Shown here piece by piece: positions 1 through 10,918 of a DNA stretch of 64,000 nucleotides. Within the stretch, counting starts at the first letter, position 1; each line of letters starts with the position of its first letter. The stretch is from Neocallimastix lanati (nom. inval.) (Eukaryota; Neocallimastigomycota; Neocallimastigomycetes; Neocallimastigales; Neocallimastigaceae), in the NCBI GenBank assembly GCA_016946835.1, contig JACVTC010000171.1:62001-126000 (forward strand), in the 5' to 3' direction. The notes under the pieces are model-generated. The model ran no database searches, had not been told where the DNA came from, and saw nothing but the letters and a program-made list of their open reading frames with translations. The position numbers and the translations under genes are program-made.

Positions 1-305
1 AATTTTAGTTTCCAATTTATTTCCTTGACATAATATTACATTCGGCTAAGGATTTCTATTCCAAAGAATCCTTTCTAAGAGTCGATGAGACTCTTAATCT
101 GTTAAGAATTAAGAATTTAGGTTTTATAATTATGTCAACTTTATTAATATATTTTTGTGATAAAGAGTTACTAGCACTTAATTATTCTAAATTAAATGCT
201 TTTATATTAATACATTATGGCTAATACATTATTTATATTACATTACATTTTATTACATTAATTTCATATTCACATATTATAACATCATATTCACATATTC
301 TAACA
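1..305 (+). repeat. Interspersed repeat, copy A (cut by window edge)
   Basis: This stretch resembles 12640-13112 (+) and the reverse complement of 45060-45560. Shared landmarks, in order, are a 'gacataat' block, an 'aagagtc' block, 'ataattatgtcaa', 'aattattctaaattaaatg', 'tattaatacatt' and an end close to 'cacatattctaaca'. It is clearly diverged from the others, and its left part lies outside the window. The family could not be identified. The 'ctaaca' end is compatible with an LTR end but does not prove it. Confidence 0.6.
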
Positions 306-1105
306 AAATAAATATTTTATTATATAATAATTTCATAATTTAATATATATTTGATAATAAAAAATAAAAAAAATAAAAAAAATTAAAAAAAAAAAAAAAA
401 TAAAAAAAATAAAAAAAATTAAAAAAAAAAAAAAATAAAAATAAAAAAATAAAAAAGATTAAAAAAATAAAATACAAAAAAAATAAAATAAAATATTTTC
501 ATATTTATTTATATTTATAACTGTAATTTTTTATTATATATATAAATAAATAAATAATAATTAAATAAATATTTTATTTTATAATAAAGAAATAAAATAA
601 AAAAAAAAGAAAAGATAAATATTTTTTTAGTAATTTTCTTGAAATAAAATAAAATATTTTCATATTTATTTATAACTGTAATTTTTTAAAAAAAAAAAAA
701 TAAAAAAAAAATAAATAAATAAATAAATAAATAATAATTAAATAAATATTTTATTTTATAATAATTTCATAATTTAATGTATATATATTTGATAATAAAA
801 AGTAAAAAATAAAAAAAAATAAAAAAAAAATAAAAATATAAAATAAAAAATAAAAAAATAAAATAAAAAATAAAAAATAGAATAAAATAAAAAATAAAAA
901 ATAAAATAAAATATTTTCATATTTATTTATAACTGTAATTTTTTATTATATAAATAAATAATAATTAAATAAATATTTTATTTTATAATGAAAAAATAAA
1001 ATAAAAAAAGAAAAGACAAATATTTTTTTAGTAATTTTCTTGAAATAAAATAAAATATTTTCATATTTATTTATATTTATAACTGTAATTTTTAAAAAAA
1101 TTGAA
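300..1105. repeat. Two direct copies of a ~400-bp A/T-rich unit
   Basis: About 300-690 and 720-1100 carry the same series of blocks: 'aataatttcataatttaat', a 'gataataaaaa' A-rich stretch, 'attttcatatttatttat', 'aactgtaatttttt', 'ttagtaattttcttgaaat', then the same cycle again. 'aactgtaattttt' occurs four times. The copies differ mainly in the lengths of the A-rich runs. No open frame of interest is seen. It lies directly upstream of the MULE reading frame and may include the element's 5' end. Confidence 0.55.
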
Positions 1106-1162
1106 AATACATATTAAATAAAAAATAAAAAATAAATATTTTCATATTTATTAATATTTATA

Positions 1163-2623
1163 TTGAAAATTTTGATGGAGGGAAATCTAAAGATTGATAT
1201 AAGTGAAACAAATCGAGGAAAAGAGCAAATAATTATAGATCGAAAATTTAAATATAATTTTTCAAAATTAAAAAAATATAATACAAAAATATATAGATGT
1301 ACTGAATATAAAACATTAAATAAATGTAAGTCTTTTATTACTTTAAATGATAATAAAGAGGTTTTAAATTATGATTCTTCACATAATCATCCTGGTAATG
1401 AAATTAATGCATCCAAATCATTAATAAAACATAAAATTAAAGATGAAATAAAAAAAAGTTTGATTCCTTCTGATATAAAATCGAAACGTATATTTGATAA
1501 AATTTCTCAAGAAATAGGATATATATGCCCTGAATATAAAACAATTAAAACCCAAATAACAAGATATAAAAATAAACAATTATTTCCTAATATAAAAACA
1601 TTTGATGAAGCTCCAAATGAATCTGAATATTATAAAACAATATGAGGTGAATACTTTATGATATTCAAAAATTCTAATATAATAATTTTTCAATCACCAT
1701 TCCAAGCAAAATTATTTATGGAGAATAAACATATATTTGCTGATGGTACATTTTTAATAGCTCCAACTAATAGTTATCAAGTATTCATTACCAGAACTTA
1801 TGTTACAGAATTAAATTGTTTTTACACTACTTCCATGTCAATATTAAAAAGCAAAGAACAAACAACTTATGAAATATTATTTAATGAAATAAAAAAAAAT
1901 ATAATTAAATATAATTCAAATATTAATTTCTCAGAAAAAATTTTTCATTGTGATTTTGAAAAAGGAATATCTAATGCAGTGGAAAATATTTTTCCCAATA
2001 TAAATATTAAATATTGTATTTGGCATTATAAAAGATTATTAATGACTAAAATAAATAAATTATGTTACAAGGAAGTGAAAGATCATAATATTTTAAATAC
2101 TTATTATAAAGCCATTTCTAATTTATGTTTTATTAATATTGAATACATACCTGATATTTTTAATAAAATTAAAAATACATGCAAGAGATATGAATCTACC
2201 TGTTCCCAAATTTTGAATTTTTTAGATTATTTTGAGAAAACATTTCTAAATATCTATAATATAAAATATTGGAATTATTACAACAATATAGACCACATAA
2301 CAAATAATGCTTCAGAATCTTATAACAGTTATTTAAAAAATTTATTTGTAAAAAAACCTTCATTTTATAAATTAATATATACAATACAATTTGAAGAATC
2401 CATATCTTACTATGATTACCAAATGAGAATTAAAGGAATTTGGAGAAAAAAGGGCAGAATATCAGAAAGGGTTGAAAAAATTAATATTTTAGTTGAATAT
2501 TATAAAAATATGGAAGCCGAATTAAAAAATATTGGATGTAGTAAAAATGATATCATCGAAAATTGGTTTAATTGTTTAATTAGATTGAATAATAAAATCA
2601 TTAATTTTAATAAATCCAAATAA
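1163..2623 (+). pseudogene. MULE-type DNA transposase with one internal stop
   Basis: This encodes a Mutator-like transposase in a single frame interrupted by one TGA at 1643-1645. The first part (160 codons) has a FLYWCH/WRKY-like DNA-binding zinc finger with C46, C55, H74 and H76. The second part restarts in the same frame at 1658 and runs 321 codons. It shows the MULE catalytic landmarks: D29 in 'FADGTF', D99 in 'HCDFEKGI', the C-x2-H motif 'CIWH' (C120, H123) and a late acidic site in 'TNNASES' (E220). No other frameshift or stop is seen across 1.4 kb, so the copy looks recently disabled or is a sequencing or assembly error. Terminal inverted repeats and target duplications were not found by eye in the surrounding A/T sequence. 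The MULE assignment rests on motif order; the family is common in AT-rich fungal genomes. Confidence 0.8.
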
Positions 2624-3480
2624 AAATAATTATTAAATCCTTTCAAAATCATAATTACAATTAATTGATAATTAGATTTTTTTATTTAATAAGAAATTCA
2701 ATATTGAAATTTATTTAATATTTATCGATAGGGTTAGCTTAAAAAATTTTTAAAAAAAAATTTTTTATAAATTTATTTTAAATATTTTTTACTTTATTAA
2801 ATAAAATTAAAAGATGTCTTTATTATTATATATTAGTATTATAAAATATTAAAAATATGAATGTATTGCGTTTCGCCTTATTTTTATTTTATATAGTAGT
2901 AAATAAATAAATAAATAAATAAAAAATTTTTATAAAATAAACCAAATATTAAATTATTATATTTTTTAAAAATATTTATTGTATATTTCATATTTATAAT
3001 AAATATTTCAAATATACATTTTAAATATTTATAATGATATTTATGTATTATGATAAAAATATAATACTTATACAAATATAATAAACTAACAAAAAGAACT
3101 TTACTATATTTACAAATAGTGAAGTTTTTTAGGAGTGCTTGATAGAAATAATTTAAAATATTAATTATTTCCTTTTATAAGTATAATATTAATATCTAAA
3201 ATAACTTATTATTTAATAGTAATTTATGTTTAAAAATGTTATTTTTAATATCATTATTACTTTAAAAAAATTTTAATTTAATATTTATAATTAAATTTTC
3301 AATTAATCTATTAAGTTAAACATAATGTTCCTGAGTAAAAAAGATTTTTGTAAAATATAAATTTTAATTAAAATATTTGATAAAAAATATTAAAAAGGAA
3401 ATAATAATTTTAAAATGAATATTTAAAAATATATATAATAAAAAAAAATATAGAATATAATAATATAGAAGTACAAATAT
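2624..3480. other. A/T-rich intergenic stretch
   Basis: No gene is supported. The sequence is nearly pure A/T, with short (AAAT)n at about 2905-2925. The longest open frame (2884-3075, minus) is low-complexity I/Y/F/K and has no family resemblance. The 3' end of the MULE element should lie here. Confidence 0.5.
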
Positions 3481-4290
3481 ATAAAATAAAATAAAATAAA
3501 TAGTAGAAATATAAATATAAAGTACAGATTGAATAAAATAAAATAAAATAAAATAAAATAAAATAAAATAAATAGTAGAATATGTATATAAAGTACAGAT
3601 TGAATAAAATAAAATAAAATAAAATAAATAGTAGAATATGTATATAAAGTACAGATTGAATAAAATAAAATAAAATAAAATAAAATAAAATAAATAGTAG
3701 AATATGTATATAAAGTACAGATTGAATAAAATAAAATAAAATAAAATAAAATAAATAGTAGAATATGTATATAAAGTACAGATTGAATAAAATAAAATAA
3801 AATAAAATAAAATAAAATAAATAGTAGAATATGTATATAAAGTACAGATTGAATAAAATAAAATAAAATAAAATAAATAGTAGAATATGTATATAAAGTA
3901 CAGATTGAATAAAATAAAATAAAATAAAATAAAATAAATAGTAGAATATGTATATAAAGTACAGATTGAATAAAATAAAATAAATAGTAGAATATGTATA
4001 TAAAGTACAGATTGAATAAAATAAAATAAAATAAAATAAAATAAAATAAAATAAAATAAATAGTAGAATATGTATATAAAGTACAGATTGAATAAAATAA
4101 AATAAATAGTAGAATATGTATATAAAGTACAGATTGAATAAAATAAAATAAAATAAAATAAAATAAAATAAATAGTAGAATATGTATATAAAGTACAGAT
4201 TGAATAAAATAAAATAAAATAAAATAAAATAAAATAAAATAAAATAAAATAAAATAAAATAAAACAAAATAAAACAAAATAAAACAAAAT
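3480..4290 (+). repeat. Minisatellite, 12 copies of a 32-bp core with variable AAAAT spacers
   Basis: A core starting 'tagtagaatatgtatataaa' and ending 'gtacagattgaa' recurs 12 times, starting near 3502, 3572, 3629, 3695, 3757, 3822, 3879, 3939, 3987, 4061, 4108 and 4173. Cores are separated by 2-9 copies of (AAAAT), so the period varies from about 45 to 77 bp. The first core is a variant ('tagtagaaatataaat'). The array ends in a pure (TAAAA)n run that degenerates to (TAAAACAAAA). The reverse complement of the same core makes the array at 44.5-45.0 kb. Long open frames on the minus strand here are simply translated repeat. Confidence 0.95.
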
Positions 4291-4560
4291 AAATATGAAA
4301 TATAATAAAATAAAAAAATTATTTGAATTATAATAAAAAAACAAGTATTAATAAAAATAAAATAAAATAAAATAAATATTTGAATTATAATAAAAATACA
4401 AGTACTAATAAAATAAAATAAATAAAATAAATATGTGAATAATAATAAAATGCAAGTATCAATAGAAATAAAATAAAATAATATAAAATAAATAAATATG
4501 CAGTGAAATAATAATATATAATATGATAAAATAAAATAAATAAGATATTGATATGAAATT
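4291..4560 (+). repeat. Second, diverged tandem repeat flanking the minisatellite
   Basis: Three to four loose copies of a unit of about 65-75 bp built from 'aaataaatatttgaattata', 'ataaaaatacaagtactaat' and an (AAAAT)n spacer lie next to the main array. The copies are clearly diverged, which suggests an older array. Confidence 0.55.
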
Positions 4561-7224
4561 AATATAAAAACTGAATTTAGCAACAAATAAATTATATAAT
4601 AAAGTAAATGATATAGCATATATATATGTTAACATGAATTTTATTATAATTTTTACAGTATTTTAAATTAATGTAAATTATTATATTTTTATATAATAAA
4701 CAAACTTTATAGTTAAAAAAATAGTATAAAAAAAAAATAATATTAAATATTATTATTAAATGAATAAATTAATAAATAAATAAAAACTTTCAGAATATGG
4801 CGAATGTAAATCATCATTTTTTTTGAAATATATCACATTTTAAATATTTTTAATAATTATTTTTTCAAAGAAATTATATGTGCCATTTTATTTTAATGTT
4901 TTAAATATTATATTCATAAATAAAAATTTATAAAAAATAATATAAGCCACATTCCGAAATGAAAATTTATGTAAAAATATTTAAAGCCACATTCCGAAAC
5001 ACACCACCCTCTGTTTTTGAATCGAAAATAAATAAAGACTTTACTTATAATATTAAAATAATAAATAGATAATAAATGTACTTAATTTTAATTATTTAGT
5101 ATTTAGTTTAATTAATAATTATATTTTTCTAAATTTAGCTATAGTTTATAAATTTATTATTTAATAAAATTCATTAGGATAGTTTTATATTAAAATATAT
5201 GTAATTTAAATAAAATAATATATTATCAATGTATTTAGGAAAAGTATAAATAGAAGATACTTTTTACATTTTTTCTCGATGTAATTGTTATTGAACAAAT
5301 AACTATTAATAAATATTAAATAATAATATAATATATTTTTAATAAAAAAATTTTTTAATAAAATAAAATTTATTGTATCTTGTTATTGTAATCTGTTTTA
5401 GTATTTTCTTTTACAATTTATTAACTTAAGATTTCTATTTAGTAATATTTGAAGAATATTGGAAAGTTCCAATTATATAGAATAGAATAATCTATAAGGT
5501 TAGAATAATTTATATTATTCTAGCACAATTAGTATTATTTGTTCATTCTGTATTAAATTGTTGAGGTTCGGGACAGATCAATAATAAATATAGAAATAAA
5601 CACTAAAAAAAAAAATTAAAAATATATCTTTTTTTAAAATATTTTATTTATTTATTAATTAAATATTATTCAATTAAAAACTAAAGATAATTTAATTTCT
5701 TCAATCAGATTATATTTTTCAAGATTATTTTTCTCAAATACAATTTTCTCATCTATTTATATTTTTTTTTATCGTTAGAAATGGTCAAGCCATTTCTTTA
5801 GAATATTTTAGAATTACATGTTTGAATTGTATTTAAATTATAAATTCATAATCTATTCTATTATAATAAATAATTATTATATATTATTAAATTCTAAATT
5901 ATTTATTATTAATTGTAGTGATAATATATTTTAAAAATAATTTTATTACTTTTACAGAACTATTAGTAATAGAGTATTATTTAATTTTATACTATTTTTA
6001 AATAAAAGTATTTTAGATTATTATCTATTATTAATCTTATTATAAATAGGGTGTATTTTGGAAGGAAGTATTACTAATTTTAATGACAAGGATCATGGAT
6101 TTAAGTAAAATATTTTTAAATCATTATTAATTATATTAATTTTTATTAATAATAAATAATCTGTATTAGTAATATTTGTAAAATAAAATTTTCTTTAATA
6201 ATAAAATATTGATAGAATAAATCATATTAATAAAACTAGATATTGATAATAATATTGATATTAATAATATAGTATTAATTTTAATAATAAAGTATTGATA
6301 TTAATAAAGAATTTATATTAATAATAATAATTTTAATATTAGTAATAATTTGGCAGTAATAGAACGTAAGAAAGTTCTCCAAGTAAGGAAGTAAATAATT
6401 TAATTTTAGTGGTTAAGTTATTTTTATGAAAAATAATAAAATTAACATTATTTGTTCATTCCTTAACAAAATTGATAAGAATGTACTAAATAATGCATTC
6501 TTAATTAAATCTACGATTTATTTCTAATACATTATGTGTACATTATTTTTGTACTTTAATAAATTTTTAAATCCAAAGATCAAAAATTAAATCAAAAATT
6601 ATATTAAACTTTATATTTTTATATTAAATCTTATATTAATAGTAATATTTTTATATATTTAAAACTTATATTAGCAATATTAATAATAAATCTTATTTTT
6701 TTATTTTTATATTAATAATGAAAATTTGTATTAATAATATTTTTATATATTGATAATTATTTATATATTATATTTTAACTTTTATTATAAAATTTTATAT
6801 CGAAATGTTTTATTTTATATTGAAAAATATTTTATTTTATTAAAAACCTTTATATTAGAATAGTATTTTTATTTTTATTTGAATATTTTAACAGATTGTA
6901 ATAAAAATTATAGCCAATTAAATAAATTCTTATTAGTAATATTTTAGATATTTTTTTTAAAAAAAAAAAAAATGTTTTATTAATATTATAAATGTATTTT
7001 ATTTATATTGTTATAATTAAATTTTATATAATTGATTATAAAATTCAATTTAAATTTAATAGTTTTTATAAAAAAAAATAAATAAAATGTAATTTAGTGG
7101 CAATAACAACTTTTATGCCTTGAAAAAAGTATAAATAGTTGTAAATTTTGTTACCAATTTTTAAAAATCATCAAATAAATTTAATAAAATTAATAAATAA
7201 AATAATAAACAAATAAATAAAATT
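4561..7224. other. Long noncoding stretch, probable retroelement debris
   Basis: No reading frame is supported. Small features are visible. 'agccacattccgaaa' occurs twice (near 4947 and 4985). There are two promoter-like 'agtataaatag' boxes (near 5241 and 7118). A perfect 8-bp inverted repeat lies at 5777-5784/5790-5797, and a 9-bp one ('tagaataat'/'attattcta') near 5503. A block containing 'attatttgttcattc' is present near 5535 and 6448 in similar surroundings. The mix of TATA-like boxes, hairpins and diverged repeats suggests eroded LTR-type sequence, but no pol or gag motif was found. Confidence 0.3.
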
Positions 7225-7278
7225 TGTGTGTCTTTTACTTTTATTTTTATTTAATTCTCTAAAACCTTAACAAAATGT

Positions 7279-7320
7279 AAGAAAATATAATTATTTTCAA
7301 CAAAATAATTATATTTTCTT
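7279..7320. repeat. Perfect 19-bp hairpin
   Basis: The arms 7279-7297 and 7302-7320 are exact reverse complements around a 4-nt loop (caac). Confidence 0.95.
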
Positions 7321-7828
7321 AGTTAAGTTATAGTTAATATAACTTTTATTTAACTCATATTTCATTTATACACTTAATTATAATTAATAATTTATTTAAT
7401 TACATATTAAAAATTTATTTAGTTTAATATTAAAATTTTATTTAATTAAATAATTTTTATACATTTAAAACAGTATTAAATTTATTTAATTATTCACTTA
7501 ATTATTAAATTTATTAGTTTTAGTTTTCTCTTACTTATTAAATCATAAACTAAAACACTATTCTGTATTTTATCATGTATTCTGTATTCTATCATGTATT
7601 CTGTATTTTATTAATGATGTATTTTTATTATTAATGTATTGTTTTATATTTTTATGTAAAGTTCTATAAAATAGAACTAAATAGATTTAATTTTAAATTT
7701 TATGATCGAAATAATTTTCATTATTTTATTCTTTTATTTTCGATCATTATATTAGATTAAGTAATCGGTTAATTAAGGTTTTTCCAATTATTTCTTTAAA
7801 GTAATCGGTTTTACTTAATTAACGCGAT

Positions 7829-7896
7829 GATCGATATGGATAGAATATCGATCAAAAACTTATCTAGGTTTTTCTTCTAGTCTTTTCCTAGATAAG
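7829..7896. repeat. Two adjacent perfect inverted repeats
   Basis: GATCGATAT (7829-7837) pairs with ATATCGATC (7845-7853). CTTATCTAGG (7859-7868) pairs with CCTAGATAAG (7887-7896). Both lie about 55-120 bp upstream of the TATA-like box at 7951, so they could be protein-binding sites or cruciform or RNA-structure elements. Confidence 0.9.
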
Positions 7897-8276
7897 AGAT
7901 TTGTTAAGATTAGAACCCCTTTTGATTTTAACCTTATTTTGACAAAAAAATATAAATAAGGCTCTTGAGTTCTCTTTGAGAAATCAAGAGTTATTATTAT
8001 AACAATTATAATATAATAATAATAATAATAAATAGTTTTAACATTTAAAGTTTCTAATAATTAATAAAACAAATTATTTTAAAAACAAATTTTATAATTA
8101 AAACTTTTCTTTATCAATTTCAGTGTTTCGTCTATTATAATTCGTTATAATAAACTCAATAATTAGAAAGAACCATAGGTAAGTATGATTCTTTTCTAAA
8201 CCTTTAATATTAGCAGTTAGAGCTAATATTAATGATTAATAATTTAATTATAATTTTTTAATTAAATTATTACACA

Positions 8277-8953
8277 AAATGGTGCAGGTACACAATAAAC
8301 TTCAAAAAAATGAAAATAATATATTAGTTAATAATTTAATTTCACTTTCAGTTTTTTTATTTTTTTTAACTCTTGATTTTTTATTAAGTATTTTCTTTTT
8401 CTTTTATACTTTTTTACTACATGAATTTTTATAATAATTTAAATTATTTTAATTCTTATTAGTATAATTATTACATGTGATTTTAATAATATTTTTTAAA
8501 GTTATTTTAATAATAAAAATATTAATACTAATATAATTAATATTATCTTTAATGACAAAATATTAATAATGATAAAATTAAAAAATTTAACAATAAAATT
8601 ATTGGTAATATTTTTGATAATATAATTCTTAAAACAATTTAATATTAATAATAATTAAATATAATAATAAAACAATTTAATTAATATAAGATAATAATTA
8701 TTTAATAATTAGTTATTAATCAATTTAATTAAATAATAATTTTTTAATAATTAGTCATTAATCAATTTAATAAAATAATAATTTTTTAATAATTAGTCAT
8801 TAATCAATTTAATTTGATAATTTATATAATTATTTTAAAATAAAATTATGGAATTATAAAAATAGTTTAAAATATTTAATACATAAAGTTATTAAACTTA
8901 ATTATAATTTCCAATAGTATAATATGAATTATTAATTAGTTCCGTAACAAAAA
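8277..8953. other. A/T-rich stretch with a 42-bp triple repeat
   Basis: No gene is supported. Three tandem copies of a 42-bp unit containing 'taataattagtcattaatca' lie at about 8692-8817, with unit starts near 8703, 8745 and 8787. The last two are nearly identical. Confidence 0.6.
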
Positions 8954-9474
8954 TGATACGCAACTTATAAAAAAAAGTCACTTTAGGGTCGGGATAAACA
9001 AGTTTTCTTAATATAAAATAATATATTCTAATAATAAGAATTAAATAACACACAAATAAAAAAGTAATTTAAACAAAGATAATAATATTATTTAATATTT
9101 TAGTATTTTATTATTTTCTCTGTTTTTATATTTCAAATTAATAATTTCATATATTTATCTCTAAATCTATTTTCTATATTTATTATTTATTATAAATTTT
9201 CTCTTTCTATTTTCTAATCTTAATTATAAAGTATAATTTCTTATTTTAACTATTGAGTAATTCTTTTTCTCTAAGAATTCCCCTTTCTAATTATTTAATA
9301 ATTGATCTTTTTATACTAAGTTTTCTCAATTCCTATTGGTAGTTAATTATTATTTAATTATATTATTTAATTATATTAAAATATTTAATATTCTTTATCA
9401 CTAATCCACATATTAATATTGTTATTTTCTATTTTTTTACAATTATTTTCTATTATTCTATGAGTAACGTATCA
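8954..9474 (-). mobile_element. LTR of a Ty3/gypsy-type element
   Basis: This 521-bp unit starts TGATACG and ends CGTATCA, perfect 7-bp terminal inverted repeats with imperfect extension (TGATACGCAAC versus TGATACGTTAC). Read on the minus strand it is immediately preceded by a polypurine tract ('aagtggggacattt', about 9475-9488) and, about 0.95 kb further upstream, by an integrase C-terminal region in the same orientation. It is therefore the 3' LTR. A TATA-like 'tataaaaag' lies on the minus strand near 9320. It is placed by structure; no second full LTR is present. Confidence 0.75.
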
Positions 9475-9488
9475 AAATGTCCCCACTT
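9475..9488 (-). other. Polypurine tract next to the LTR
   Basis: Minus-strand 'aagtggggacattt' abuts the LTR. This is the usual plus-strand primer position of LTR retrotransposons. It is one of the few G-rich runs in a noncoding region here. Confidence 0.65.
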
Positions 9489-9740
9489 AGTTTAGACTTC
9501 GTCCCTTGAAGTCTCTGGTAATCAACTATTTGTATTATTAACTATTTATTTAAATTATATATATATATATATATATTTTTTTTTTTATTAATTATTATTA
9601 GTAGTATTACCTAATTTAGTAAAATTAATAAAATTAAATAAAAACTTGTGCCAATTACTGTGCTTGATTTGGATACTAATTAAAACAAATATTACTAAAA
9701 AAAATATTATTATTATTATTTTAATATATTAATATATTTT

Positions 9741-9782
<42 letters not shown>

Positions 9783-10373
9783 GAAAGTGCATTATAAAAA
9801 TTATAAATATATATGATTTACTTAAATACTAATTTATTTTATTATCATTATATATATGTTTAATATATATATAGCCATATCGATATTTATTATTATTTAC
9901 TATATTATTATATTTGTTATTTATGTCGTTATATTTATTTATTATATTATTAAAAAAAAAGAATATCGGATAATGCTCTTTAGACAGAAAAATATATTCG
10001 TCAATTATTAATTCAAATAAAAGAATTTATAACCCAGTTCAATAACTATTTCAAGATATATCATTACTATATTGTTGTGTACATATGTGTTTACAATTTT
10101 ATAAATTTTATGAATTTCGAAATTGAATTTACTTTAAATTTGTAAATTTTTCAATTTAATTGTTATACTAGGTACGTAGTCGTTGTATTATTATGTGTGT
10201 AGATCATATTTCATTATCAATTTTGATTATTATTACTTTTTTTTTTTTTTTTTTTTTTTGAGATAAAATTTATCAGATGTTAAATAATGAATAAAATAAA
10301 TTTCAAAATTATAAGTTTTAAATTCAAATTTTGAAATTTCAATTTTGAGATTTTAAAGTTTCAAATTAATTTA

Positions 10374-10406
<33 letters not shown>

Positions 10407-10432
10407 TTTTTTTTGTATATATATATGTATCC
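9489..10432. other. Low-complexity interior of the truncated LTR element
   Basis: The stretch between the integrase stop and the polypurine tract contains T runs (about 9742-9780 and 10237-10259) and (TTA)n. No coding sequence is seen. Confidence 0.5.
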
Positions 10433-10890
10433 TTATTCTTCTAAATTCAATTCTGTAAAATATGGAATAATATTCTTTAAATGAATGTTCCTATCAGCAA
10501 CTTCTCCAGTTACTGGATCACAAACTGTTACTGTATTGAAATCTTTTTTTACGATCTTTAATGGGCCTGTAAAAAACGGATACAGCTTCCTTCTATTGAA
10601 CAATTTGACCAAAACAAGATCACCTGGCTTATACTTTGCTCTCATTCTTCTTATTTGTTTTCTACGATCTTCCTACAACTTGTTTGCTGTTTCAATGTTC
10701 TTTATTGCTTCACGAATCCAACGGTCATGGTTAATAAATTTCCTCAGCCAAAATTCTTCTTCGTCTTCCCAGTCATTTTTGGATTCGACATTAACAGTGA
10801 GTTCGAATGGTTGTAAGTCTCTCCGACCATACAACAATTCAAAGCTGCTGTGTTTCGTAACTTCATTCTTGCACGTTCTTAAAGCCCAAA
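10433..10890 (-). pseudogene. Ty3/gypsy integrase C-terminal fragment
   Basis: On the minus strand the frame reads from a core ending motif ('TLWALRTCKNEV', then 'HSSFELLYGRRDL') into an integrase C-terminal domain ('YKPGDLVLVKLF', 'YPFFTGPLKIVKKD') and ends 'YFTELNLEE' at 10433. An in-frame TAG at 10673-10675 separates the two parts, leaving a 70-codon open stretch downstream. The retroviral-type integrase catalytic D,D-35-E region, reverse transcriptase, RNase H and gag are absent. Upstream of 'TLWALRTC' the sequence passes straight into 16 bp identical to the LTR edge, so almost all of the element has been deleted. Base composition is clearly richer in G+C than its surroundings. Confidence 0.85.
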
Positions 10891-10906
10891 GAGTAACGTA
10901 TCAAAA
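10891..10906 (-). mobile_element. Outer edge of the lost 5' LTR
   Basis: The 16 bp 'gagtaacgtatcaaaa' repeats exactly at 9462-9477, which spans the LTR edge (9474) next to the polypurine tract. Here it is fused directly to the integrase frame. The simplest reading is that the first bases of the 5' LTR survive and everything to the middle of integrase was deleted. The element would then span 8954-10903, flanked by AAAA on both sides (a weak target-duplication signal in this sequence). Confidence 0.55.
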
Positions 10907-10918
10907 ATTTCAGAAAAA

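Larger units (their letters stand above)
7225..8276 (+). repeat. Possible long LTR, with hairpins, TATA box and adjacent primer-binding-like site
   Basis: The stretch begins TGTGTG and ends ACACA. It has a TATA-like box 'tataaataag' at 7951-7960 and is followed 3 bp later by 'tggtgcaggtac' (8280-8291), which could be a minus-strand primer-binding site because it starts TGG. Inside are a tandem 19-bp repeat ('ttctgtattttatcatgta', about 2.7 copies from 7561), two copies of 'aagtaatcggtt', and six perfect inverted repeats. No matching second LTR or coding region was recognised, so this remains a hypothesis. Confidence 0.3.

Noticed and set aside
1643-1645. TGA read as an amino acid (alternative code or selenocysteine)
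   Set aside because: Other genes in the window (BuGZ, ELP6, VMA13, homocitrate synthase) show no internal TGA, and a decayed transposon needs no such explanation.
3480-4290. CRISPR-like array
   Set aside because: The spacers are simple (AAAAT)n of variable number, not unique sequences, and the setting is eukaryotic.
3364-4619. Three overlapping minus-strand frames of 285-398 codons
   Set aside because: They are translations of the minisatellite and (TAAAA)n; the proteins are periodic F/Y/L/I strings, and all three frames stay open because the repeat lacks stop codons in that orientation.
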